A DNA stretch of 64,000 nt from Bombyx mori (taxonomy: Eukaryota > Arthropoda > Insecta > Lepidoptera > Bombycidae). This document shows positions 1 to 9,850 of this stretch, piece after piece. The stretch spans positions 2,357,501 to 2,421,500 of the forward strand of contig NC_085112.1 of assembly GCF_030269925.1 (NCBI RefSeq), in the 5' to 3' direction. Positions within the stretch are counted from its first letter, which is position 1; each line of letters begins with the position of its first letter. The notes under the pieces were generated by a model. It was not told the DNA's origin, did not search any database, and was given only the letters and a program-made list of their open reading frames with translations. The position numbers and the translations under genes were made by a program.

Positions 1-3000
1 ATGGTCCTGAATTTGAAGCTAGGATCAGACAGAATGAGCTGGGCAATCCAAAGTTCAACTTCCTTAATTCAGGGGATCCCTACCATGCTTACTATCAGCA
101 TAAAGTCAGAGAGATCAAAGAGGGAAAAGGTAAGTTTTCAAATTCTATTCATTTAAATTAGTATAAAATTTAATTAAAATATTAACATAACAATGTGACA
201 GAAAGAAGGCTATTGTCAAATTTGTGGGTTCAGGACAACTTGTTGATATTATTATGTGGGCCAGCATAGCAACTGTTGATTATATACATATGTGATGAAT
301 ATGACCTGTTTGCTTATGGAACATTTCACTTTAATTGTTTTACACTAGAAAAACAAATCATGTCTCAGCTTTGATTAAAAGAAAGAATTGTTCTTCTAAC
401 ATAAAATTTGCACAGCTTGGTCAACTTACATTTGATAGAAAGATTAAAATCTAGTCTGCTTATGTCACTGATAGTCGTATTTTTTTAGTTCCCGAACCAA
501 CTGCACCACCAACTATGCCATCAGGACAGCAACGAATGGGTCTCGCTCCAGCCACAGCGGCCCGCCAGCAGGAGCTCCTCAAGGCAGCTGCTCCTGCAGA
601 ACTGCCTCCGCCGCGCGACCCACCACCAGATTTCGAATTTATCGCTGATCCACCGTCTATATCGGCTCTGGAGCTCGACATAGTGAAATTAACCGCGCAA
701 TTTGTCGCCAGAAACGGTCGTCAGTTCTTAACGGATTTAATGAAGAAAGAGGAGCGTAATCATCAGTTTGATTTTCTTCGTCCCCAGCATTCACTGTTCC
801 AATACTTCACGCGTCTGCTTGAGCAGTACACGAAGGTGTTGCTGCCGCCAAAAGAACTAGTATCAAAGCTGAATGCTGAGATACGCAGCGGGATATTAGA
901 ACAAGCTCGCAGTCGCGCTGCCTGGCACGCGCACCAAGCCAAGCGCAAGGCCGCTGACGAGGCCAAAATTGAGAAAGAGAGGCTCGCGTATGCCTCCATA
1001 GACTGGCACGATTTTGTCGTTGTTGAAACTGTAGATTACCCCGCAGGGGAACCCGGAGACTTCCCTCCTCCGACCACTCCACTAGAAGTCGGAGCCCGCG
1101 TCCTCGCCCAAGAGAGGGGTGAAGATATAATACGGAACCAGAATGACGACGATGATACTGAGATGCAAATTGAATCCGAATCGGAATCGGAGTCTGATGA
1201 GGAACTTGCGGAAATGGAGGATCGAACTCAGTCCCATCGGCCGGACGATAACCGCGTGCAAGACATGGAAGAGGAAAGCTCGACTTCGGAGGTAATATTT
1301 TTAATGATTTTACAATTTAAGCTGAACCAGTATCAACAAACTGATTTCAAAGCTAGCATTTAAAAAATCCTTCAATGCTATATATACAGTTCAGAGCCGT
1401 TTGATGCAGTGGTAAGTGACATGGTCACTACACAACAGGGTCGCGGGTTCGAATCCCGCCAAGGGAAGATATTTGTATGATAAATATAAAATGTTTTTTC
1501 CAGGGTTATGGATGTATATTAAATATATGTATGTGTATAATAAAAATCTTACATTTATTTCCGTTATCTGGTACCTGTAACACAAGTTCTTTACGAACTT
1601 AGCACAGAACCAGTTAACGTGGTGTGATTGTTAGTAAATATTTATTTATTATAAAAAAAAAGCTGTTCTGATAATATCATAGCTAATATTCATGTAAATT
1701 ATTTTTCAGTCCGAGACGGAGCAAGACGCCCCGCGCGCGGACGAGGCGCCCCTCCCGCCGCGCCCCGACCGCGTCGTCGTCAAGAAGTACAACCCCAAGG
1801 AGGCGAAGCCCCGCGCCGCCGCCGGGGACGAGTGGCTCGTGTCGCCCATCACCGGCGAGAAGATCCCCGCCAGCAAGGTGGCCGAGCACGTGCGCATCGG
1901 GCTGCTGGACCCGCGCTGGCTGGAGCAGCGGGACCGCGCCGCCGCCGAGCGCACCGACCGGGACGAGGCGCTCGCCCCCGGGGCCGCCATCGAGGCTTCG
2001 CTTAAACAGGTATGCCCACATCCAAACTTTTTTGATAAATTTTTTTATTGCTTAAATGGGTGGACGAGCTCACAGCCCACCTGGTGTTAAGTGGTTACTA
2101 GAGCCCATAGACATCTACAATGTAAATGCGCCACGCACCTTGAGATATAAGTTCTAAGGTCTCAGTATAGTTACAACGGCTGCCCCGCCCTTCAAACCGA
2201 AACGCATTACTGCTTCACGGCTGAAATAGGCAGGGAGGTGGTACCTACCCGTGCGGACTCACAAGAGGTCCTACCACCAGTAACTATTTGCTATGTGTAT
2301 GTGCATTACTATAATTCTCATGTTGTATTTGTTATTTTAGCTGTTCTACACACACTCATCACTTTTAATTATTATTCTCATAATCCTCTCGCAGGTCTGC
2401 TGGAAGAGATTTCTTAAAAAAATAAGCAGTGCCTTTGTACATAATTTTCCTATTACTCGGTACTATGCCTTCTTTTTTGTGTGTACGTAAATAAATAAAT
2501 AAGTTTATATAATAATATCAAATTTTAAATAAAAAACTGAATTCAACAAAATACAACGAGAGAGAAACGTCTGAAGTCAATAAATGTGCAACTATTGAGG
2601 ATAATTCCAAAACTACTGATCAAATCTTCATAAAATTTAAATGGCACCATGCTTTCAAATAAACAAATCATCAAAATCAATTCACAAGAGAAAAAAACCT
2701 CAGGAAACAAAAAAATGTCGAATTGCAAACCTCCTTATTTTGTAAGTCTGTTAAGAAAATAATAAACATTTGTTGTAGTTGGCGGAGCGTCGTACTGACA
2801 TCTTCGGTGTAGGGGACGAGGAAACGACCATCGGTAAGAAGATCGGCGAGGAGGAGAAGAAGCGCGACGAGCGCGTGACGTGGGACGGGCACACCTCCAG
2901 CGTGGAGGCCGCCACCCGCGCCGCCAGGGCGCACATCACGCTCGAGGACCAGATCCAGCAGATACACAAGGTGAGCCGCGCCGCCTCCCTTCCACCAGGC

Positions 3001-6000
3001 CAACGACAAGGACAATGCCACCTCCAAAAGAGCTCCGCATATTCCTTTTTATACATTTTTCCCCCTACCTATGCTGATAGCCTTGAGAGGCTTTTTCTTC
3101 TAGATACACCATTTGGTCCACTACAAAATGTTTCTTTATTAATTTCGTTTTTTTTTTTTCATAGAACAAAATAGTTTGAAATTTTCAAATTTTAAACGCA
3201 TGTGTAGAAAAATATGTGTCGAGTCTCCTAGTACATAAACCGGGGCCGAAAACAATGCGAATAAATCCAGCCACAAAATTTAAAATAATATACAAATATT
3301 TTAGTGTTGCACTCGATTTTAGTGACTTTTTTTTCTATATACTGAGTCTTAAGCGGCTATATCAGCTTCGCCCTAACATGTAAGTGAGCTCACGGGGCTC
3401 AAACCGGGAGTGTTGCTAACACTGACCCTAGCAAGAGCAGTGCTTCGCAGAATCTACCACCGGATCGGAAACGCGACCCACTGAGAAGATCCGGCGAGAA
3501 ACTCAGTAGGCTGTGTCTGAGGGTTAAATTAGCGACCCGCCCGTGCTTCGCTTCGGGAACTATAACTTATTATTGATCTTATTGAATTTTCTATCTTCAT
3601 CTTTCATAATATCGCGCACTCGATTGTGAATAGTCATAACTATTCAAATATTGATCCACCTACCATTCATTACAACCATGATTAACATGCATGTTATTCT
3701 GCAGTGTAAGCTATATTATTGTAAGCTTCATCAAAATTCATTGAGCACTTTTTGCGTGAAAGAGTAACAATTAAGATGTAGTGGGAAATTATTTTCCTTC
3801 GGGAAAACTCTGATCTTTATCGGAATACGATGACACCCGAACAGTCAATGAATGATTATATTAAATGAGTAACATTTTCATATCCAATAGTATGGAACTT
3901 TATTATTTAGTGTCAAAATGAATAATGTCATTGCACTGAGAGAGCACGATAAATACGAACTTTTCCGAAAAATTACGAAGTACTTTTCTGAATATGTCTA
4001 TACATTCTTACACACTTTCACATTTATAATATTAAGTAGGATGAATCAAAAAAGGGTATTATTATGATATATAAAAAAATCATTGGATTCATTGAACATT
4101 GGCTTCAACCCTGATTCCTTCAATGCAGGAAAGGGCTTGCATTTTTTTGCTTACCTAATCGTCGGTACCCTAAAGGGCTATTCTAACTACTCACGGACCG
4201 GTAGGTGAGCTCCCTGGGCTCATCCTGAGAGAATTTACTAAAACTAGCCCTAGCAAGCACAGTGCTTCGCAGAATCTACCATCGGGTCGGAATCACGGCC
4301 CAATGAGAAGACCCGGTGAAAGAAACTCAGTTACTTGTGTTTGTGGCAGCGTATTCCCAAAAGGACAAGCACTAACACATTTCCCCACCCCCACTGTGCC
4401 AGAAAAAAGTTTTCATAAACTATCGTAAATGCCTTAAACAAATAAAATATCAATCAAACTGCTGGGAAACCCGATCGCGAATAACATTGCACAGCGCGTA
4501 ATAAAAATCTCGTCAATAAAATATAAAACATTAAAACAGAAAAACAATAAAAATGTTTCACGTGTATTGTATTTCTCTTATGTTGAACAACATTGTAATA
4601 CATAATGGGTATTGTGGCATTGAATCTAATGTTATATTTCGTTTTGCAAACTGTAAATATTGTGGTTTGCACGAAATCACTGCGCACAGGCAGAGATGCT
4701 TTAGAAGATGAGTACCCGTACGTTGTGACGGTCGAGTTAAAACTCACGAATACTACGACGAACGCTCTGCTGTGCTCGGGGTGCGTGCTGACCCCGACCT
4801 GGACCCTGACCACCGCGCGCTGCGTCTCCAAAACCGAAGACTTGCTAATCCAGGATCCGAAGATGTCATGGGTGGTGTACTATGGACTCACGCAGAAACC
4901 TTCCCAGGACACCGCCATCGCGATCCTTTCCGGAATAGTCCACCCCAGATATGCCGCGTCACCGAGAATGCTTCACAACGACATCGGCCTTCTGCGCACC
5001 GATCCCATCACCCTTAAACAGTTCGCCAAATTGAGCGCCGTTGACATGTTCTCTATGAACGGTTACGAAGTTGAGCTAATAGGCTTCAAGTCGACCAATG
5101 ATACCAGTGGAAAATTGAAGAGAACTCTACAGATTTCATCGGTTGTGGTGAAGACTTGTGAAGGCACCGTTACTTATCCGGGGATGTGTTTGGCTCGGTC
5201 CTGCTCGTTGACCGACGCTTGTCACCAGGAAACTGGAGGTATAGCCATCCACAGCACCGGGGTCATAGCACTCCTGGCCAGTGGACGCAAGAGGGACTGC
5301 TTGGAGAACAATGAGAGACAGCAGGCCTATCAAATTGAGACAATGACTTCAATTGTGCCATATATAGATTGGATTCATACTCATATCAAGAGCTAATAGT
5401 AGCTAGTGTAAGATTGGTGTCAGAAGCTTCAGTGAACGGATGAAATTTGTATTGTTTTCTCAATAAAAGTGTTTGTTTATGAGCTTTATTTGTATTTAGC
5501 TTTTAAAAGCAATTAAAAATGCTCAGTTAACTTGATGATTACCCGCCTTTAGTTAAGCCTGCTCACTAAAGTATTGATATTTTACACTGACTAACTTTGT
5601 ACGCTTCGGGCTTGTGTTGGATCAATGTTTTATCTTCTCGTTATTTTACTTGCTTAGCTTATACTGTTGTGTATGCACAAATGAAAGATTCCAAAGCAGA
5701 CTGGTTTATTTTTGCATCTACCCGCCATTTTATAATGCGATTTAATATCTATACATAACACTTGTAATAAAGGGAGGTGGCGGAATTCATGGAATTCATT
5801 TGGTGAACTATATCTGATGTTTATAGGTTCCGTGAAGCTGTTGACCTGGAGTTGGCCATTAGTTTGTTCAAATAATTGTTCCATGCTCTCTGCGACATAC
5901 GCCTTAGTAACTTCTTACTGCATTTCCAAATAGTAAGGAAATTGTATAATGGTAAACATGACGTAATAGCTTAGGTTATTTGAAGATACACTTTTTTAAC

Positions 6001-8389
6001 GAGCATAATAAGAAATACTATTGCAACATTCTCTTCGAAACTCGTTTAAGATACTCATTACGATTGATTACAATTCAGGTTAAAGGTCTACTCCCCGACG
6101 AGGAGAAAGAGAAAATAGGTCCGAAGCCAGTGACCGGGGCAGCCCAGAGCCGGGCGGGGCGTCCCCCCGCGCCCCCCTCTGCCCCCCGCGCTGCTCCGCC
6201 TCCCCCGCCCCCGGCACCGCCTGTGCTGCTGCAGCCGATGTCCTCGCTAATGGTCCTGCCCCCCATGGCGCCCCGACCTCCGCTCATACCGGCTCCAGTG
6301 GGTACGTATACTCGAACACTGCACACATTCCGTACAACATGGCGCTAAGATCGCGTGCCTGATTTACTGGTGCCGGACAATGTACATGTAGTCTTAGGGA
6401 GTTAAGCTACAGATTAGAGGAAGAGTTGATGGAATGATAGAGTAAAGTGACATCTGAATGTGATCGCTGTGAGGGGATCATATGGTCAAAGTGTTCTGTG
6501 CAGGGGACCGACCCATCGTGGGTCGGTGAGTATCGGCTTCGGTCTGTGCACCCACGGTGTGTTGGACCCCACCTAACGCCAGTTGAGCTGTAGATTCGCG
6601 TGCCAGTAATGCATGCAACTATCCAAATATTGTGTGTGCTTCTTGCATAACACATCCGCTCAGTACATTTTGTACCAATAATGTGATTGCATCGCCTTAG
6701 GTGCAGTACCACCGCCGGCGTTCAACTTCGGAGCGGTAGTCCCTCCGGGCACAGTGGCGGAGCCCGAGGACGAGGGCCCGGCCGCTAAGAGAGCCCGCAC
6801 CGAGGACGCGCTGGAGCCCGAGGGCGCCTGGCTCGCGCGCCACCCCGGCGCAGTCCCCCTGCAGGTGGGCTACCAGTAACACTACAATGATTGCTCTTAC
6901 GCTAACAAACATTACAACTACAAACAAATAGAAAATCGGTCCAGTGTTTTTTTATTTTTTTTTATTGCTCAGAGGGGTGGACGAGCTTACAGCCGACCTG
7001 ATGTTAAGTGGTTACTGAAGCCCATATACATCTACAACGTAAATGCGCCACCCACCTTGAGATATAAGTTCTAAGGTCTAAGTATAGTTACAACGGCTGC
7101 CCCACCCTTCAAACCGAAACGCATTACTGCTTCACGGCAGAAATAGGCACGGTGGTGGTACCCACCCGCGCGTATTATTAATATACCCCCAATATTAATA
7201 TGTAGACAGAAGTGCTCTAATTTAATACGGTTTTATTAGCTTCATACGTATGTTAGTAAGTAACGGAATCTTTGAACATGATTTTGACCCCCTTCAAAAC
7301 GTCAGATTGATTCGAAATTTGGCATACTTATTAAGGACCGATTAAAATTCAATATTTTAAACAATTAGACTCGTTATCCTTACTAGGATAATCAGGAATA
7401 GCGATTTTTTGTTTTCCTGAGACCCTGAGTGTCTGCGTCAAAACCAAGATGGGAAACCACCAGGCCCGCTGATTACCTATTTCTCGGATAAGTTACCGAC
7501 TGTATCAGATGAAAGTTTTGAAATATTGAAAAAAAAAATTAATAAATTAAAATTCAACTAAAAAAATAGAAAATAAATTTTAATTAAAAATAGTCTAAGA
7601 AAAAATTATATTATTGTAAAAAAATCGTGGGGCGCACTGTATCAATAGTTATAAATATTTTATGAACAGATATGAGTAGAAGGGCTATTTTGATAATATA
7701 CTGAAAAGCACCCGTACCTCCTACGAGGTCTCCGCGCTTAGGAGGCGCGCGGGGTAGGTACGTGGGACTGGTCCGCGACTGCGAGACTGCGGGCCCAAGG
7801 ATGTTTTCAGGGCCCTAGAGTGGTGGTACCTACCCGTGCGGACTCACAAGACGTCCTACCACCAGGAATGCATTATGTTAATTGTATGATATTGTACCCT
7901 AATGCCCTTGTCCCTTGTGTCGGCAGGTGTCGTTGCCGGCGGCGCCTGAGCGCGCGGAGTGGCGGCTGGACGGGCGCGCGGTGCCGCTGACGCTGCCGCT
8001 GTCGGCCGCCGTCGCCGAGCTCAAGGCCATGCTGCAGCGCGCCACCAACATGCCCACCGCCAAGCAGAAGCTGCACTACGAGGTATCCCGACACGCTCAA
8101 ATACTCGCATAGCTCACCGTAACAAATGATTAGCCATATTTTTTCCCCGGTTTTGACAGACCATATTAGCGTCAGGCGAATAGGTGAGCTCATGGGGCTC
8201 AAATCTGACGTTGTTGCTAACACGAACCCTAGCAAGAGCTGTGCTTCGCAGAATCTTCCATCAGATAATATATAAGTATTGTTCCAGGGTCTGTTCTTCA
8301 AGGATACTAACAGCTTGGCGTACTACAACGTGCCCCCGGGTGCCGTCATACAGCTACAGATCAAGGAACGAGGCGGTAGAAAGAAATAA
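1..8389 (+). CDS. SF3A1: Splicing factor 3A subunit 1, 3' eight exons (5' end outside window)
   Basis: Core subunit of the SF3a complex of the U2 snRNP, acting in the nucleus in pre-spliceosome assembly. Coding exons read from the sequence: 1-129, 489-1291, 1710-2009, 2779-2970, 6079-6301, 6701-6864, 7927-8082, 8288-8389 (stop TAA 8387-8389). All have GT-AG introns and the phases join without a break, giving about 688 residues. Exon 1 holds the first SURP module (GPEFEARIRQNE). Exon 2 holds the second SURP module, the helical stretch HSLFQYFTRLLEQYTKVLLP, the DFVVVETVDY/FPPPTTP block and an acidic SESESESDEE run. Exon 3 holds VSPITGEKIPASK and LLDPRWLEQRD. Exon 4 holds RRTDIFG and KVTWDGH-like blocks. 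Exons 5-6 are proline-rich with a KRAR-like nuclear signal. Exons 7-8 form the C-terminal ubiquitin-like domain, ending in the basic ERGGRKK tail known to contact U1 snRNA in the human protein. Human SF3A1 has 793 residues, so roughly 70 N-terminal residues lie left of the window. Intron 4 contains another gene. Confidence 0.97.
1388..1655 (+). mobile_element. tRNA-derived SINE in SF3A1 intron 2
   Basis: The head has a polymerase III A-box-like TGATGCAGTGGTAAG near 1404 and a B box GGTTCGAATCCC at 1446-1457. The body has a short inverted repeat (CAAGTTCTTTACGAACTTAG) and the element ends in an A-rich tail after TATTTATTTATT. This is the layout of common lepidopteran tRNA-like SINEs. Confidence 0.75.
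2041..2282 (-). mobile_element. Family B SINE, 3' part, SF3A1 intron 3
   Basis: Oligo-T, then ATTGCTTAAATGGGTGGACG and the conserved ~200-bp body, ending at CCTACCACCAGTAA. The tRNA-like head is absent. Confidence 0.85.
3048..3110 (-). mobile_element. Family A (Bm1-like) SINE fragment
   Basis: Ttttcccccctacctatgctg-like start and GATAGCCTTGAGAGGC, then divergence. It holds only the 3' end of the family. Confidence 0.5.
3327..3527 (-). mobile_element. Family A (Bm1-like) SINE, SF3A1 intron 4
   Basis: Begins in a T-run. Landmarks are GTGAGCTCACGGGGCTCAAA, CTAGCAAGAGCAGTGCTTCG and GATCCGGCGAGAAACTCAG. The family name is from memory of Bombyx Bm1. Confidence 0.8.
3529..3556 (-). mobile_element. 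Helitron 3'-end fragment
   Basis: TTAGCGACCCGCCCG followed by TGCTTCGCTTCGGG is the minus-strand view of the lepidopteran Helitron terminus GGGCGGGTCGCTAA. The 5' part is not recognisable, and the SINE at 3327-3527 abuts it. Confidence 0.5.
4141..4331 (-). mobile_element. Diverged family A SINE, upstream of the nested protease gene
   Basis: TTTTTTGCTTACCTAATCGT at the tail end, then GGTAGGTGAGCTC, CTAGCAAGCACAGTGCTTCG and AGAAGACCCGGTGAAAG. More diverged than the other copies. Confidence 0.65.
4522..4528 (+). promoter_or_regulatory. Possible TATA box of the nested protease homologue
   Basis: TATAAAA lies 77 bases upstream of the ATG at 4605, the right range for a core promoter with a short 5' UTR. 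The region is AT-rich, so chance occurrence is possible. Confidence 0.35.
4605..5396 (+). CDS. Secreted serine protease homologue (inactive S1 fold), nested in SF3A1 intron 4
   Basis: A single-exon 263-codon gene in the same orientation as its host gene. Residues 1-21 look like a signal peptide (hydrophobic MGIVALNLMLYFVLQTVNIV then C22). The rest is a chymotrypsin-like S1 domain: C57 to C73 matches the Cys42-Cys58 region (LLCSGC...TTARC), HNDIGLL holds the catalytic Asp (D126), and DACHQETGG matches the active-site loop DSCQGDSGG. The catalytic His is Arg (R72) and the catalytic Ser is Thr (T210, preceded by Glu instead of Asp). Peptidase activity is therefore not expected. The S1-pocket Asp equivalent (D204) is kept. 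In insects such homologues often act as cofactors or decoys in immune or digestive cascades; a role here is only inference. A TATAAAA lies at 4522-4528 and AATAAA at 5462-5467, suggesting an independent transcription unit. The frame is intact, so I do not call it a pseudogene. Confidence 0.85.
   Translation: MGIVALNLMLYFVLQTVNIVVCTKSLRTGRDALEDEYPYVVTVELKLTNTTTNALLCSGCVLTPTWTLTTARCVSKTEDLLIQDPKMSWVVYYGLTQKPSQDTAIAILSGIVHPRYAASPRMLHNDIGLLRTDPITLKQFAKLSAVDMFSMNGYEVELIGFKSTNDTSGKLKRTLQISSVVVKTCEGTVTYPGMCLARSCSLTDACHQETGGIAIHSTGVIALLASGRKRDCLENNERQQAYQIETMTSIVPYIDWIHTHIKS
5462..5467 (+). terminator. Polyadenylation signal of the nested protease homologue
   Basis: AATAAA 66 bases after the TAA stop, followed within 20 bases by a T/G-rich stretch (GTGTTTGTTTATG). 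This fits a short 3' UTR ending inside SF3A1 intron 4. Confidence 0.65.
5470..6078. other. Remaining SF3A1 intron 4 sequence, no gene seen
   Basis: AT-rich sequence between the nested gene's poly(A) signal and the acceptor of SF3A1 exon 5 (AG 6077-6078). Short frames here show no recognisable domain. Confidence 0.6.
6947..7172 (-). mobile_element. Family B SINE, 3' part, SF3A1 intron 6
   Basis: The same body as other family B copies, starting in a T-run with ATTGCTCAGAGGGGTGGACG. It is cut at the promoter-proximal end of the body (GGTACCCACCCGCGCG), where family C repeat sequence begins. Confidence 0.8.
7210..7720 (-). repeat. Family C repeat copy (AT-rich, TIR-like), SF3A1 intron 6
   Basis: Carries the family's landmarks: TAATACGGTTTTATTAGCTT, GACCCCCTTCAAAACGTC, GGCATACTTATTAAGGACCG, and at the far end ACAGATATGAGTAGAAGG. 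About 170 bases near 7350-7520 are unlike the other copies and may be a secondary insertion. I recognise no coding capacity. Confidence 0.6.
7820..7865 (-). mobile_element. Family B SINE fragment
   Basis: The head-proximal 46 bases of the family B body (GTGGTGGTACCTACCCGTGC to CCTACCACCAG). It may be the remainder of the copy ending at 7172, separated from it by the family C insertion. Confidence 0.6.
8141..8266 (-). mobile_element. Family A SINE fragment close to the SF3A1 exon 8 acceptor
   Basis: GGTGAGCTCATGGGGCTCAA, CTAGCAAGAGCTGTGCTTCG and CAGAATCTTCCATCAGA. It ends about 20 bases before the AG at 8286-8287. Confidence 0.75.
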
Positions 8390-8543
8390 TACAAAAAAAT
8401 ACTATAAAAGTTAATGATAAGGGACTGCGAAACACGTTGGAAGAATTAATACAGAATTTACATCAGAATATTGACATTCAGTCAATAGGTTGTTACGTTA
8501 GTCGTGATAAAAAGATTCATTGAAATTATCTAATGGTGGGAAA

Positions 8544-8549
8544 ATTAAA
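8544..8549 (+). terminator. Weak candidate polyadenylation signal of SF3A1
   Basis: ATTAAA, the commonest variant signal, lies 155 bases after the SF3A1 stop. I see no perfect AATAAA between the stop and the LINE fragment that begins near 8646. Confidence 0.25.
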
Positions 8550-8645
8550 TATTTACCAAATAATATTGTAATTATTTATTGTTGGTAACCCTGACCTATC
8601 ACACCCCTAATCCAAGACCTCTTATTCCCAATAAGAATATATGTG

Positions 8646-8718
8646 AACTCTTGAAGTATCTTGAGGATCGCCAGCTGATCAATGACCGACAATACGGTTT
8701 AAGTCACGGTGTCTCAGC
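8646..8718 (+). mobile_element. LINE internal fragment (plus)
   Basis: Matches the reverse transcriptase region of the 38540-41265 LINE at KYLEDRQLISDRQYGFRHG, with substitutions. It ends at the residue where the inverted piece at 8946-9270 begins. Confidence 0.75.
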
Positions 8719-8945
8719 TTTTTTTTTCTTACATGGTTCGACGAACTCACAGCCCATCTGGGTTAAGTGGTTACTGGAGCCCATAGATATCTACAACGTA
8801 AATGCGTCATCCTCAACACCTCAACACGTATGCACCAGACGTCATCAATTAGGCCACGACGACTATTATGTAAATGTCTATAGACTCCGTAACCACTTAA
8901 CACCAGGGCTGTGAGCTCGTCCATCCATTTAAGCCATAAAAAAAG
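8719..8945. mobile_element. Inverted pair of family B SINE 3' ends with a tRNA-head remnant between
   Basis: 8719-8805 is the family B tail in minus orientation. 8806-8867 contains GCACCAGACGTC and GGCCACGACGACT, from the tRNA-like head. 8868-8945 is the tail in plus orientation, ending AAGCCATAAAAAAA. The two tails could fold into a hairpin of about 80 bp. Confidence 0.65.
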
Positions 8946-9270
8946 CATGCCATCAATAGATAGCATATCATTAATATACAGGATGAAAAGCGTGGGGAAG
9001 AGTACCGAACCTTGTGGAACGCTAGCATTAATGGCCACGGTATCGGAGCAGCAACCGTCTTAAGTTTGTGATGTTCTCCCCATCCAAAAAGCTAGCGATC
9101 CACTTGCTGTCTCTCGGGGATTCCGTGAGATGGTAACATCGACAGAAGTGCCCTATGCCAGGCCCTGTCGAATGCCTTCACGATATTCAGACTTACAGCA
9201 AGACCCTCGCCCTAGCTCTCGAAGGTTTCAGCCCACTTGTGAGTAAGGTATACAAGAAGATCGCCAGCTG
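8946..9270 (-). mobile_element. LINE reverse transcriptase fragment, inverted
   Basis: The minus-strand translation matches the LINE from the GDLLVYLTHKWAEALE region through SLDIVKAFD, the SFLDG segment and VPQGSVLFPTLF to INDMLSIDGM. It contains small deletions and frame breaks. Confidence 0.8.
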
Positions 9271-9277
9271 GTGGATT

Positions 9278-9519
9278 ACTGGTGATAGGACCTCTTGTGA
9301 GTCCGCACGGGTAGGTACCACCACCCTGCCTATTTCTGCCGTGAAGCAGTAATGCGTTTCGGTTTGAAGGGTGGGGTAGTCGTTGTAACTATACTGAGAA
9401 CTTAGAACTTATATCTCAAGGTGGGTGGGCGCATTTACGTTGTGGATGTCTATGGGCTCCAGTAACCACTTAACACCAGGTGGGCTGTGAGCTCGTCCAT
9501 CCACTAAGCAATAAAAAAA
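9278..9519 (+). mobile_element. Family B SINE, plus strand
   Basis: Runs from ACTGGTGATAGGACC to CACCAGGTGGGCTGTGAGCTC and ends GCAATAAAAAAA. It separates two LINE fragments. Confidence 0.85.
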
Positions 9520-9529
9520 TAATTGTTAC

Positions 9530-9850
9530 AGATGATACCATCATCTCGTTTTTACCATCGCACCGCCCACCACCGGAGTAGAGTTCATCCATACTACCTG
9601 GAGCCACTACATTCATCCACAGTGCGTTCCAAGAGGTCTTTTTGCCACGTACCATTTGGCTATGGAATGAGCTCCCCTCCACGGTGTTTTCTCAGCGCTA
9701 TGACATGTCCTTCAAACGAGGCTTGTGGAGTGTTCTTAACGGTAGGTAGCGGCTTGGCTTGGCCCTGGCATTACTGACGTCCACGAGAGACGGTAACCAC
9801 TCACCATCAAGTGTAACGTATGCTAGTCTGCTTGCAAGGGCAATAAAAAG
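9530..9850 (+). mobile_element. LINE 3'-end fragment, plus strand
   Basis: Matches the LINE C-terminus from EMIPSSRFYHRT through RTIWLWNELPSTVFSQRYDM and on to the 3' UTR, ending GGGCAATAAAAAG. Frameshifts are present. Confidence 0.8.

Noticed and set aside
1446..1457. A real tRNA gene at the B-box sequence near 1446
   Set aside because: No acceptor stem or complete cloverleaf could be drawn, and the sequence continues into a SINE body with an A-rich tail.
1391..1585. Small minus-strand frame with GFEPATLLCSDH
   Set aside because: It is the reverse reading of a tRNA-derived SINE B-box region, a common false protein in insect genomes.
2880..3174. Reading SF3A1 exon 4 past 2970 as a longer coding frame
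   Set aside because: The frame runs past a clear GTGAGC donor into SINE sequence, while conserved sequence resumes at 6079 in the matching phase.
4141..4331. Exon-like conservation upstream of the nested protease gene
   Set aside because: It matches the family A SINE (GTGAGCTC, GCAGTGCTTCG-type landmarks) rather than coding sequence.
9155..9352. 65-codon frame with [19 protein letters not shown] ending, also seen at 20324, 58046 and 59201
   Set aside because: The recurring [18 protein letters not shown] peptide is the translation of the family B SINE body, not a protein family.
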